From positions 8,259,746-8,323,745 of the forward strand of contig OZ014417.1 of assembly GCA_963965975.1 (NCBI GenBank): 64,000 nt of DNA, read 5' to 3'. Made by a program: the position numbers and the translations under genes. Positions 22,901 to 33,778 of the stretch are shown one piece after another (positions within the stretch are counted from its first letter, which is position 1; each line of letters starts with the position of its first letter). This DNA is from Xestospongia bergquistia. Its lineage: Eukaryota; Porifera; Demospongiae; Haplosclerida; Petrosiidae. A model generated the notes under the pieces. It was not told the origin of the DNA. It did not search any database and worked only from the letters and a program-made list of their open reading frames with translations.

Positions 22901-25900
22901 TTACATGAACACATTTTGTTTCTTTTTCATTAACTTTGTTTTCAGTTTCATCATCTTCTTATTATTATATGGTGCTATACTTTCTATAGTTGATATTGGC
23001 TCTCTTTGCAACAGATCAACATCAGGACAATTATCAACTACATATATGTCATCATCTATAGATAACATTTATTTCAATTAGTAGGACAAATACAACATAC
23101 CTTGTAATGTAGTTGAATATGGTATTGCCTTAACAACAGGAGATGGTACCATTACTTCTGATTCCATTTCAGTAGCCACACCCTCTTTATCTCCAGATAA
23201 GGTCATACATTGCCAAGTATAATCCATAAATGATGACAACTACACTGACGTATTATATAATATATTAATAATGTTAATTATACCTGTAAAAGTTTTGAGA
23301 CTCTTTGAAAATGTCTCTCTAAATAATAAAATATCATAAAACAATGTGTTGTCATTATATGTTTACCTGTATAAGGAATGAGCCCCTGTAATAAATCATT
23401 AATTCCTTCTAATTTCAGTAGTGTTGTTGGTGGAGTAGTTCTCAATATAACATGCCATACTAAAATAATAATAATAAAATTATTTAAAATTATTCTTACT
23501 GTTCTGAGCTATTAGACAATATCTTGAGTTAGTATTCCATTTTGAGGCATAATTTAAGAGAGCTCCTATAATTATATAATGATTAATTAAGTAATGAAAT
23601 TAGTTCCTGACTTTGTTCATCTTCTTGTAATGATGCAATAGTTACTTGAAAATCACCCTCAATTCCACCATCATTTAATAATTCTATCAGCAATAATTAA
23701 TAGTTATAATTAGTGGGGATTACCTGTTAATATAGTAAGAACTCTTGATGGTTGATCCAAGCTAATAGCCACACCCACTGCTCTAGTATAATCCTGTTGT
23801 TGTAAGAGATTCATTAAATATTGCTCTCTGAGAAAAAAAAAGATATTAACAGAAGAAAAACAAATTATTACTTTAATGTTTGTTGTTCTATTTTGTTTTT
23901 TTCTTCTGCCAATACTTTGTCAGTTATATCCTAATAAATATGATATTAGAATGATGTCATAACGATTTCATTTTACCTCCCATTGGCAAAGGAGAGCATC
24001 ACTTCCTCCAGTAAAGAGTGTGTGGCCATCATCAGGTGTAGTCACGGCCCATATCTTATCAGAATGTCCATCTAAAGTAACTTTACATTCATTGTTCTTG
24101 ATATTCCATAACTTGATGATTCCATTGTTATCACTAAAGTATCTCTATTATACAAGTTCAATAATAAACTCTAACTTACACCGATATTATCTGAAGTCCT
24201 TTTGTAACAAATATTGCCTTTAAAACAGAACTCATATGACCTTCAAATGTCTTCAAACAATTGCTGTCACAGACTGACCATAACTTGATAGTATTGTCAC
24301 TGGAACTAGTGAGAACACACTATTGTGTTACTAAATATAGAACATTTACTATTTATAGATATGGCCTCAGATTTACGAGATACTATCACAAGTCCCATTC
24401 AATACTTAGTTTATTTTGTCATCACTGGCCATTATAATTAGTTACCTGATCAACAGGGGAGAACTCAACACTCCAGATCCCTCTACGATGTCCTCGTAAT
24501 GTACTTATCAAACTACCATCACTAACACGCCATATCTACTCAGAAATCAATGGAGAATGTGGGTGTGGTCAATTTGTTAATTACCTTAGCTGTTTTATCA
24601 TGTGACCCACTTACAATTAATTTATCATTTGGAGAAACATCTAATGAATTAATATCCTGTAATAAAATAGTCAAATACTTCATGTGTGGGCAGGATATAC
24701 CTTCTCATGAGCTAACTGAGTATAAATTACAGGGATTTCATTCTATAAAATAAAGAGGATACCCCTATAATAAAAAAGTTAATTATTACCTTGTCATCAA
24801 TATCCAAGTCCTTTATATTCCATAACTTTAAAGTTTTATCTTGACCTCCACTCACAATAAATTTAGTATTAATTCTAATATCTCTAATTATAATATTAAT
24901 ATCATAAGATATAGTATTACTTGGAACAAGCTACTGCACAGACACTAAGTGTGTGACCACGTCCGATTCCACAACAATTAAACTGTAGATTAGAGGGATC
25001 CAATCGCCATACCCTTATTGTATTGTCCTAATTAAAGGGGTTACCTCATTAGTATCATTGTACTATTATAATACCTTAGATCCAGTAACTAATATATTAT
25101 CAGCTATATCTAAACATAAGATGATGTCATTATGACCACGTATGATGTCACAGCTCCAATTAGATGGATTATACACCTTAAGGTTTTCACTATTAGTTGC
25201 CACGGCAACCAATGGATGATCATCACCCACACATTTAATATCTAAAATTTCATCTAGATATCCAGGATACTATAATACAAAAATACTTGAAAATATTATT
25301 AAAATACTTACATATTTAATATCATCTCTGTCGTCTAAAGAATATAGAGTCAATGTCTGATCACTGGCCACACCCACTATTGTATTTACTGAGGGACAAT
25401 ACTGAAGGTCAACATAACCTTGATCACATTGTTCCAGAGAGTCAAGACAACATCCACTTGTTAAGTCCCAAATATTAATAATACCTAAAACAACTATCAA
25501 TTTAAATAGTGACTGTTGATAATACCTTTATCGCCAGCAGTTGCTATGGTAACATGGTCTTCAGCAACACCCATTTCCATTGGTAATACTATTAGCCCTT
25601 CTATAATCTGTACATACTCATAATTGTGGGTGTGGTATATTTTAGTAATAATACCTCATATAGTGGCAATGTTTTCAGAAGTTGACCTTTCATAAAGTCC
25701 CAATAATTAATAATTTGGTCACGCCCACCACTAATGAGGTTGTTCCCATCATTACAAAACCCAATACATGTCACAGTACTAACATGACTCTTTAAAACAT
25801 GACAACATCTATTTATGTTAGTAATAAATACAAAATAATTGACATATACCATCTTACTTGCTATTTTCTAAGTCCCATACTCGTATTGAGTTATCTGATG

Positions 25901-26609
25901 ATGATGAAAATAATATCATTGCTTTAGGATGAAATTTCACCAATGAAACCACACCCACTGCTGGTCTGAAATGATGCGTACAATATTGTTTCATCATATC
26001 CCAAACTTTAATACTGGAATCACCAGATCCTACATTATATTATGAAATAATATAACACTGACTGATTTACCTGTTGCTAACAATGTAGAAGAGGGATCAA
26101 TTGCCATGGCAACCACAGGTCCTTCGTGACCCTTAAATACATGATATAACTGTACATCTATTTAAAACCTATGCATCCATTTACTTTCCATTGTCTTTGA
26201 CAAAATCCTTCTTTCCAATTGTATTGTTTTATTAATCGACTTCTCCAACTTACAACAAGTAGGGTCTCATCCGGACTAACTACTAATGAGAGGGGCGTGT
26301 CCTCCTCCTAATATCAACAGCATTACATTAGTGTTGTCATATTACATGTAATATACCTCTTCAAATGTTTGTAATGGACATTGACTAGATAAATCTACTA
26401 TTTTGATAGTTGATTCACAAATACTGATGATATGGTGTCCATCTTGTAATATCTTGTAGCAGTAATATATAAAAAGTGATATATATATAACTTACTTGTA
26501 TAGTACCTCCTGTATAAAAGGGTTCTATTTTTGTGACTGGAGAATAACTATTAATAAAATAAAAACATTATAAATAATATTATTATTATTACTTCACTCG
26601 AAGTGACAT
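22901..26609 (-). CDS. TBL3: TBL3 / UTP13, WD40 subunit of the SSU processome
   Basis: Component of the UTPB module that assembles on pre-18S rRNA in the nucleolus. Start is the ATG at 26609 (MSLRVK), then the family opening SPVTKIEPFYTGG. Two seven-bladed WD40 propellers follow across many small exons, with blades such as SGGRDQIINYWDFMKGQLLK, LDSLEQCDQGYVDLQY and DGSLISTLRGHRRGIWSVEF-type sequence near 24480-24540. The UTP13 C-terminal domain near 23390-23900 (EEKNKIEQQTLK, LLQQQDYTRAVGVAISLDQP) confirms the family over generic WD40 proteins. The C-terminus ends in a basic run near KLKTKLMKKKQNVFM. More than 20 introns. Only 81 bp separate its start from that of TBCK. Confidence 0.9.
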
Positions 26610-26623
26610 GATGCTCGTTAATA

Positions 26624-26635
26624 TTCCACGTGGAA
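26624..26635. promoter_or_regulatory. E-box palindrome in the TBL3-TBCK bidirectional promoter
   Basis: TTCCACGTGGAA is a perfect 12-bp palindrome around a CACGTG E-box, 15 bp from the TBL3 start codon. CACGTG is the known target of MYC/MAX and USF-type bHLH factors. Binding here is inferred. Confidence 0.55.
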
Positions 26636-26690
26636 CGGTTAGGCCACACCCCTTAATTAACAGCAAGGGTGGAGCTGGGTGGAGAGAGAG

Positions 26691-29600
26691 ATGTGTTCTG
26701 CAGAATTAGGTACTGGTTCCTTTGGTGCCTTTACATTCTTTGCTCGTGAACATGGAGCTGAAGAGTGTGATAGTCATGGATTACCTCTGACACCAAATAC
26801 TATTTTAATTACTGGATTATTTCAGCAACTTAAAGAGATGCCACACCCATTTCTTTGTGAATATCTAGACCTTATGAAATGTGACAGTGGTACACATAGG
26901 ATATTGTTAGCCACACCTCTTAATTATTCTCTTTAATAGAACGTATGATATGTGTCTCAGAATACTATATAGAATCATTGGAGTCTCATTTACTGAAGAA
27001 AATAAGGTCAATAACTCTATGGAATTCTAAATATAGTAACATGTGTTACTATTAATAGTAAAATGTGATTATGTATAATATAATATAAATATTTAAGAAT
27101 TACTCTCTACTTGGATTGATTTGGCATGAGTACTTTCCAATATTGTCCTCCATTATGTTTTAGTACATGTGTTTTAGTAAATTTACATGTAAATAATTGT
27201 ACTTTTCCATTTATAGTGTACCTATTGTAAAGTTATCATGTCAAATTACTCAAGCTCTTAGTTATCTTCATAATAAAGACATTACTGTCCGTACATTAAG
27301 TCCTGATACTATTCTCTTTACTCCTGAGGTAATATACTTTTATTAATTACTATTATGAGTTTTAATTATAGGGGAATGTCAAATTGTTAAATTATGGTTT
27401 CTATCACATGACTAATAACGGAACAGCTGTTGATTTTCCTATTGGGTAAATGATTAATAAATAAACCACACCTACTTTATTATATCTAATTAGATCACCA
27501 CGGTATCTAGCACCTGAACTATTGCTATTACCAGACAATAATGATGTCAGTGTTGCCATAGCAACCAAGTCTGATATCTGGTCATTAGGAATTATTCTTA
27601 CTGAAGTTTTTATGGTATTTATAAAAATGTATTGGAACATTTTACTTCTTACTCATAATTAGGAAAGTCATATCTATCCAGATTTGTTCTTAAAAAATGG
27701 TTTGAAAACTCTATTTACTAGGATACTACGACTTGTTCAAAATCATCAACGTTAGTTCAAATAACTCACAATGACCACGCCCATTCCTAATTAGGAGGTT
27801 CAGCATCACCATTATTAGCTCTTCTTGATACACATGGTCTTGGAGACAAACCAATTGATCCACCATTAAAAGAATTTATTGAATATTGTCTATCTCCCCA
27901 ACCATCTCAAAGGTAATTATAAAATTCCTCAATATTAATAGTTCATTATATTACAGATATTCAGCTCGTTCTTTATTGTCTCTGTCATTAATTAAATCAT
28001 CAAAATATTCTATTTCACAAAAGGTATTATTGTTATTTGTAACTATAAATGTTTTATAGTGTGTAATAGTGTCCAAGTTTGAGAGATCCTTTTAGTAAAA
28101 TAGTATTTGATAGTTCTAAAGTTGAACTTTCATCTCTTCCATCAAATAATCTCACATTATTAGAAGCTAATGTTGTTTTAAAGGAAGACTATCTCATAAC
28201 TTGTAGCATGAAAGTAAGAGAATTAATATAATAATAATATGACATTTTGGGATGTAGGAAGTATACTTTCTATGGGGATTAGCTGGTGGAGGTCTTCAAA
28301 GTGAGTTACAAAAAAGTGGAGTTATTCAAAAACAGCTTCCCATTCTTAACATACCTTGGTAAGTGACGATATACTTTGATACACCCACTTTAATTAGTTG
28401 TGATAGTGTGGTGTCAAAGGAAGGAGAGGAGCTTGGAATGAAACGAAATAAAGTTCATTTATATGACTCCACAGTGATACCACTTCCAATGGATCAACTT
28501 AGAACAGTAAATGGATGAATAATAGTAAAATGGACACAGGTTCTTAAATATTTTAATAGAGGTTGGAAACAAAGTCAGTTGAAGATTTTTATCCAATTTT
28601 ATCTGATCCAGAGGAGAAGGCCAAGTACTATTATTATCACAGTATTATCATGATCTGATATTATTATAGTGATAGGATATCTATTGTAAGTACCTCAGAA
28701 CATTTAGCACAGTCAGCTAAACTCCCACTCCTCATTAAAGAGAGGGACATTGATTATCAGGTGAGTCATAATGACATCATCTATTGTGACATATTTGTAG
28801 TTTCATCGTCTTATATTGTATCGTCGTTTATTGGAGGGGTACCCCTATACTAATGAGATGATAATTACAGAAGCTATTATTGATGTATGTCCACTTGTAA
28901 GAGGACCTATTTGGGCAGCTTTACTCAACATACAAGTGAGGAGGGTCCTTTAATAACAGTCTAATTATATTTATAATACAAAGGGAGATATTCATACAAC
29001 TTATATTAATATTGATAAAGTGTCAGAGACACAAACAGATCGTCAAATTGCTGTAGATATTCCACGATGTCATCAGTATGATCTATTATTAGCATCTAGT
29101 GAAGGTCATCAAAAATTTATGAGAATTTTAAAAGCATGGGTTGTGGCACATCCTAAACTAGTATATTGGCAAGGTATAGTGTGATGTCACAATGATGTCA
29201 TAATGATGTCATTCCAGGATTGGATTCCTTGTGTGCTCCATTTCTGTCACTAAACTTTAATAATGAAGGTACTGCCCCCTTTATAAAGAGATCGTTATAA
29301 TAATTAGTTGTATAATAGCATTAGCATATTCATCTTTATGTGGCTTCATTAACAAATATCTTCATCATTTCTTCTTAAAAGATAATTCTTATATTATGCA
29401 AGGTACTTTAAATTGATTTAATAATATTAATAATATATATGTATATAGAATATTTAGCAGTTTTCTCACAGATCATAGCATATGATGATCCTGAAGTATT
29501 TAACCATCTTGATAACATTGGATTTCATCCAGACGTATGTATTAATAACTATAATATTATTATATTATTTTATATTATAGTTATATGCTATTCCATGGTT

Positions 29601-30644
29601 TCTGACCATGTTTACTCGTAAGTACACAATATAATTATTGTTACTAATATTGTCTTTAGATGTGTTTCCACTGCATAAAATTTATCATCTATGGGACACA
29701 CTGTTGCTAGGCAACACATCCTTTCCATTATTTGCTGGGTTAGGTATATTAATTCAGTTACGAAGTGAACTCCTTAATTCTGGATTTAATGAATGTATAA
29801 TGATGTTTTCAGATTTACCAGGTATTTATTAATAATACTATATTGTTATAATATATCTTTTGTAGATATTGATATACATCAATGCCTAATGGAGGCTGTC
29901 CAGCGATATCAGGCCACACCCTCTAGTTTGTGTGTACGTCAATATGATGTTATTCCAATACAACATTCTGCAATACCACAAGAAGCTGTAATACAATTAA
30001 ATATGGGGGCGTATATATAATTATCCCTATTTTCTTATAGCGTAAGGAACCTTTGTCACTTGATGTATTGAAGATGGAGTGTTCTCCTCAAATATCTGCT
30101 CATGATTTTTTAACCCTTTGTAAACTAGAACATAATGTCCACTGGTATACAAATATGACTCCACCTCCTCGTAAGGATCCTAATAATCCGTTGCTATGGC
30201 GACAACTTGAAGAGAATGTAGAGACTCAAGAAGTGATAGTTTTGGATATAAGAAGTGAAGAAGAGTATCCTATAATATCATTATGACATCATAATTACAT
30301 CAGATTTTATAAACCTGATCTAATTTAGATATCGTCAAGGACATGTACCTAACTCTCTCAATTTACCACATACAGAAGCATTTTTTACAGATGGTTCTTT
30401 AGCTCCATCCCCAGTAACTACTTACCTTCAAGAGGAACAGCACAAAGGCCATATTATTGTTATTGTAGCAAATAAACATGACCCTGGACCCACTGTAAGT
30501 AAATATGTAGTTAATTCTATTATTATTATTATGTTTTCTGGTTAGTTCGCTAGACAACTGGTACGGCTCAATTTCTCTCATGTTTGTTTATTACATGGAG
30601 GTGCTGGTATATTGCACTCTCTAGGAATATTATCTTCAGTTTAA
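26691..30644 (+). CDS. TBCK: TBCK (pseudokinase, TBC RabGAP domain, rhodanese domain)
   Basis: Scaffold protein linked to mTOR signalling and endosomal traffic. Start is the ATG at 26691, then [11 protein letters not shown] as in human TBCK. The kinase-like domain is catalytically dead: no VAIK lysine, HRD reads VRTLSP, and DFG reads NYGFYH; it does keep [10 protein letters not shown] and SDIWSLGII. The TBC domain shows [69 protein letters not shown] and [19 protein letters not shown]. The C-terminal rhodanese-like domain has [20 protein letters not shown] and [14 protein letters not shown]; its loop lacks a clear active Cys. About 20 small introns. A granulin gene begins on the same strand 40-90 bp later. 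Confidence 0.96.
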
Positions 30645-30732
30645 ACTATTATTATTATTATTATGTTATTATAATTCTTATGTAATGCTAATGAATATTA
30701 TTTGGCCCCGCCCATTAGTTAAGTGCAATACG

Positions 30733-31008
30733 ATGTACACTTGGTGCTTTAGTTGTTTGTTTGTTCTCACTCTTCTGTTTCTGTTTACTATTGGACATCC
30801 TTATGAGCCACGCCCCCCAATAACTGGTATACAATGTCCTGATAATAAAACACAATGTTTAAATGGTAACACCTGTTGTGAAATGGCCGATGGAAAAAGT
30901 TATGAGTGTTGTCCATTAGAGAATGCAGTTTGCTGTCCTGATCATCTTCATTGCTGTCCTGAAAAGAAAAAATGTGGAGATGATGGTAACTGTTTCTCTC
31001 TAACATAA
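30733..31008 (+). CDS. Small secreted single-granulin protein
   Basis: Short intronless gene, about 91 residues from the ATG at 30733 (an in-frame ATG at 30685 would add 16). The first ~25 residues form a strong signal peptide (CFSCLFVLTLLFLFTIG). The rest is one complete granulin module with all twelve cysteines in the characteristic order: single C, C, then CC four times (NTCCEM, YECCPLE, AVCCPDH, HCCPEK), then C and C (KKCGDDGNC). Progranulins carry many repeats; this protein has one. It follows TBCK closely on the same strand and is convergent with INO80B (48 bp). Granulins are secreted growth-factor-like or lysosomal peptides; a role for this one is not known. Confidence 0.85.
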   Translation: MYTWCFSCLFVLTLLFLFTIGHPYEPRPPITGIQCPDNKTQCLNGNTCCEMADGKSYECCPLENAVCCPDHLHCCPEKKKCGDDGNCFSLT

Positions 31009-31056
31009 CCCTATCATTAAAAACAAATTGACTATGCTATAACACAATCAATTCCC

Positions 31057-32353
31057 TTAATATATATATAAGCTGATACCTGCTGTTATATTTGCTGATA
31101 ATTGAAGTTTTTTATAACATTCTAAACTACATAATGGTAATCCAGTTTTAGAGTGAGAATATTTCTTAATATTAGGACATATTGTACATTTGATGATATC
31201 AGGTAATCTATAATATATAATATATAACTAAACAATTATAATGTAATATTTTCTTACTTTGATGGTCCAGATTGTTCCTTTAATGGATACATTAAACCAG
31301 GTGTTAATGACAGACTTGTACCATTAGTTAAATTGCTGATGTAGCATAAATGTGGACCAATAACTTGAGGAGTGGTTTTCTATAATATAACAATAATAAT
31401 ACATTACAATTATAACAGTGACCACACCCACCTTATCGTCTTCTTTTTTCTTTGTTGATTGTTTTTGAAGTAACTTTTGTACTGTTTCTGCCTACAAGGC
31501 ATTACATAATGACCACACCTACTAATTATGAGTGCACCTTGTGCTTCTCTCGTCTTTTTATAGCTTGTAATCTTCTCTTTTTATTTCGTTCTGTTTTCTT
31601 TAAAAGCATTTCTTCTGATTCAACTTCATCATGTTTCTCTATAATAATTTCATTAACTAGTAATTAGATAGGGACGTACTCATTAAAGGAAGTTCTAATA
31701 ACTCTTCTTCTTTAGATCCAAGCATTGCTCTCTAAAAACATTAGATATTAAAGTATGGTCACTCTGGTTGTCAAGACGATGACACATACCTGCCGAGCTG
31801 TCATATTGGTAGGGTCTTTCTTTTGAGGTAAATAACCACGTTCATTAACAGTGCCTGCTTCTAAAGCATTTAGCCACGCCTCTTCATCATGATCATCCTC
31901 CTGACCACTTTGCTGGTAGCTCTCATCACCAAGAGATATATCATCACCACCTGTACGAAAAGAGTCATGTCATGTGACTGTCATGCGAGTAACCTGGCAT
32001 CCATTCCTCTTCTGGTAGACCAAAATGGCTACTTTTCAAAGAACTAGTATCACCAATAGAAAGTTGATCATTTGATTTTGAATCAGTTGTTAACAGTTCA
32101 CTACTACCTAGTTTTATCTTAAGTGTCAATGGACGGTGAACAACAGGAGGTTCATCTGCATCTTGTACAACTATTGCAGGGGTATCCTCATCATCTTTAG
32201 AATGACGCTTCTTTCGTTTCACTTTCTTTGATTTCTTTTTTACTGATGTATTCTCTAATTAAAAGAAATAATACCATGTACATAATACGGTATTCTACCT
32301 TCTTCATCTATCTCCTCTTCTTCTTCAACTACCCTCTTTCTCTTTCTTCCCAT
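31057..32353 (-). CDS. INO80B: INO80 complex subunit B (IES2, PAPA-1)
   Basis: Chromatin-remodelling subunit that stimulates the INO80 ATPase. Start is the ATG at 32353, opening MGRKRKRVVEEEEEIDEE. A Lys-rich stretch (VKKKSKKVKRKKRHSK) and VHRPLTLKIKLGS follow. The PAPA-1 region is clear: AWLNALEAGTVNERGYLPQK, DPTNMTARQRAMLG, MLLKKTERNKKRRLQAIKRR. The C-terminal zf-HIT module is ICPNIKKYSHSKTGLPLCSL then ECYK. About six introns; the stop (31057) is placed after GISLYIY. It is divergent from the unrecognised gene at 32451, with 97 bp between starts. Confidence 0.9.
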
Positions 32354-32445
32354 AGTACTCTAGCATTACCCATTTAATGCCCTCTTTTTACGTGAATTTC
32401 ACACGTAGTAATTAATTCACAGTTTTGCAGTGATTCAGTATTAAA

Positions 32446-32454
32446 ATGAAATGA
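32446..32454 (+). promoter_or_regulatory. Minimal upstream ORF overlapping the main start codon
   Basis: The bases ATGAAATGA hold a two-codon uORF (ATG AAA TGA) whose stop overlaps the ATG of the next gene at 32451. If the transcript starts upstream, termination-reinitiation or leaky scanning would be needed to translate the main frame. Confidence 0.5.
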
Positions 32455-33772
32455 AAACGCGACGAAAACTTAGTTGTTATTGTGTAACATCAGGAACAGT
32501 TGAACAAGACGTATCTATACTAGGTCCATGGTATCCTGTGTCATCAGATGATGTACATTTAAAGACAAGACCTGGTCGTTTAGAAGATGCAACACGAGTT
32601 TCCAAATATGGTCAACAACGAAAACCTAAACACTGCACACAATCACATGTAACAACAAAACAGACTAGAAATAAAGTAGAATATCATTTTTCTCATCTTT
32701 CTCCTGAAGACTATATCAGTAGTTATAGAGATTGCTGTAGTAGTGTTAGTAGACAAGGTGAGAGTACCGTAACTAATGAAAAGTAAGTCATAATTTTTAA
32801 CTATATTTATATAAATGTGATATTTTTAGAGTAAAACGATTACCCATTGAAGTAACAAGTATTTTATTGGAGTCACCACTTCCGCTAAAAGATACTCAAT
32901 CTCATACAAGACCAGCACAACAATCTGTTCCATTTACAGAACATTGGTCATCAACTGTCTCAACAGCTGGTATCAAAAGTGATGGTCTAACTCAAAGTCA
33001 CAAAGATGATATTCAAGTTATCATTGATAATAAAGGACCCAAGCCATTAGCAATTATGACATCATTTAAATATGTTGTCACTAATGAATTCCCTTTTTAC
33101 AAGAGTGACAACAATCTTACATCAGGGAAGAAGTCATCAGTTAACAGATATATTGATAATAAATTATTACACAGTAAGGATCATACTCACAGATATAGTA
33201 ATCATAAAGATCAGTCTCACAATGTTTTAGTATCAACTAAAGAACACAATACATTGTTTAAAGATGTGGTTTCCCCGGCAATGGTAGGAAATAAAGATGC
33301 ATTTGGTCGTTTATTAACTGCTCGTTTAAAAGCTATTTCAGATTATACTATTTACAAAGACCCCAGTATATTAAACACTGCATTAGTTAGTAAAAGATTA
33401 CAACCATCTACTAATAAAATGGAAGACATCAACATACCAACTGTTACAAGTACTCCTAATGTTCTTCAAAAAACACTACAACATCATCTCATACCTTATC
33501 ACAATTGTCTTCTGATCAACAGTAATGATTCCTTTGATGAACCAGTGTTACGGTCTAGTGTTAGTGCTCGTGTTAAACATCGATTATCACTTATTCCGTC
33601 ATCAGCCACTGTTCGTAAGGGACAATCTCACAAACCACATCAAATGACGTGTTTTAAAAAATCATTACGGAGACATTTGTCAACAGGGAAATGGTTATTT
33701 CTGGACAGAAAAACTGATATTAGTAAATCTGAAGAAAGACCCACATTAGATGATATTTTAAATGCTGAATAG
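32451..33772 (+). CDS. Unrecognised protein, 424 residues
   Basis: Two exons, 32451-32782 and 32830-33772, join in frame across a 47-bp GT-AG intron. I recognise no family. Visible features: Ser, Thr, Lys and His-rich sequence with little predicted order; a Cys pair near the N-terminus (LSCYCVTSG); two phrases that look structured (EYHFSHLSPEDYISSYRDCC and PKPLAIMTSFKYVVTNEFPF); and a basic C-terminal third (SSVSARVKHRLSLIPSS, CFKKSLRRHLSTGKWLFLDR) ending ERPTLDDILNAE. No signal peptide or membrane segment. A real gene is supported by length, in-frame splicing and position in the alternating gene chain. Its stop is six bases from the stop of convergent DHX37. Confidence 0.75.
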
Positions 33773-33778
33773 TTATTG

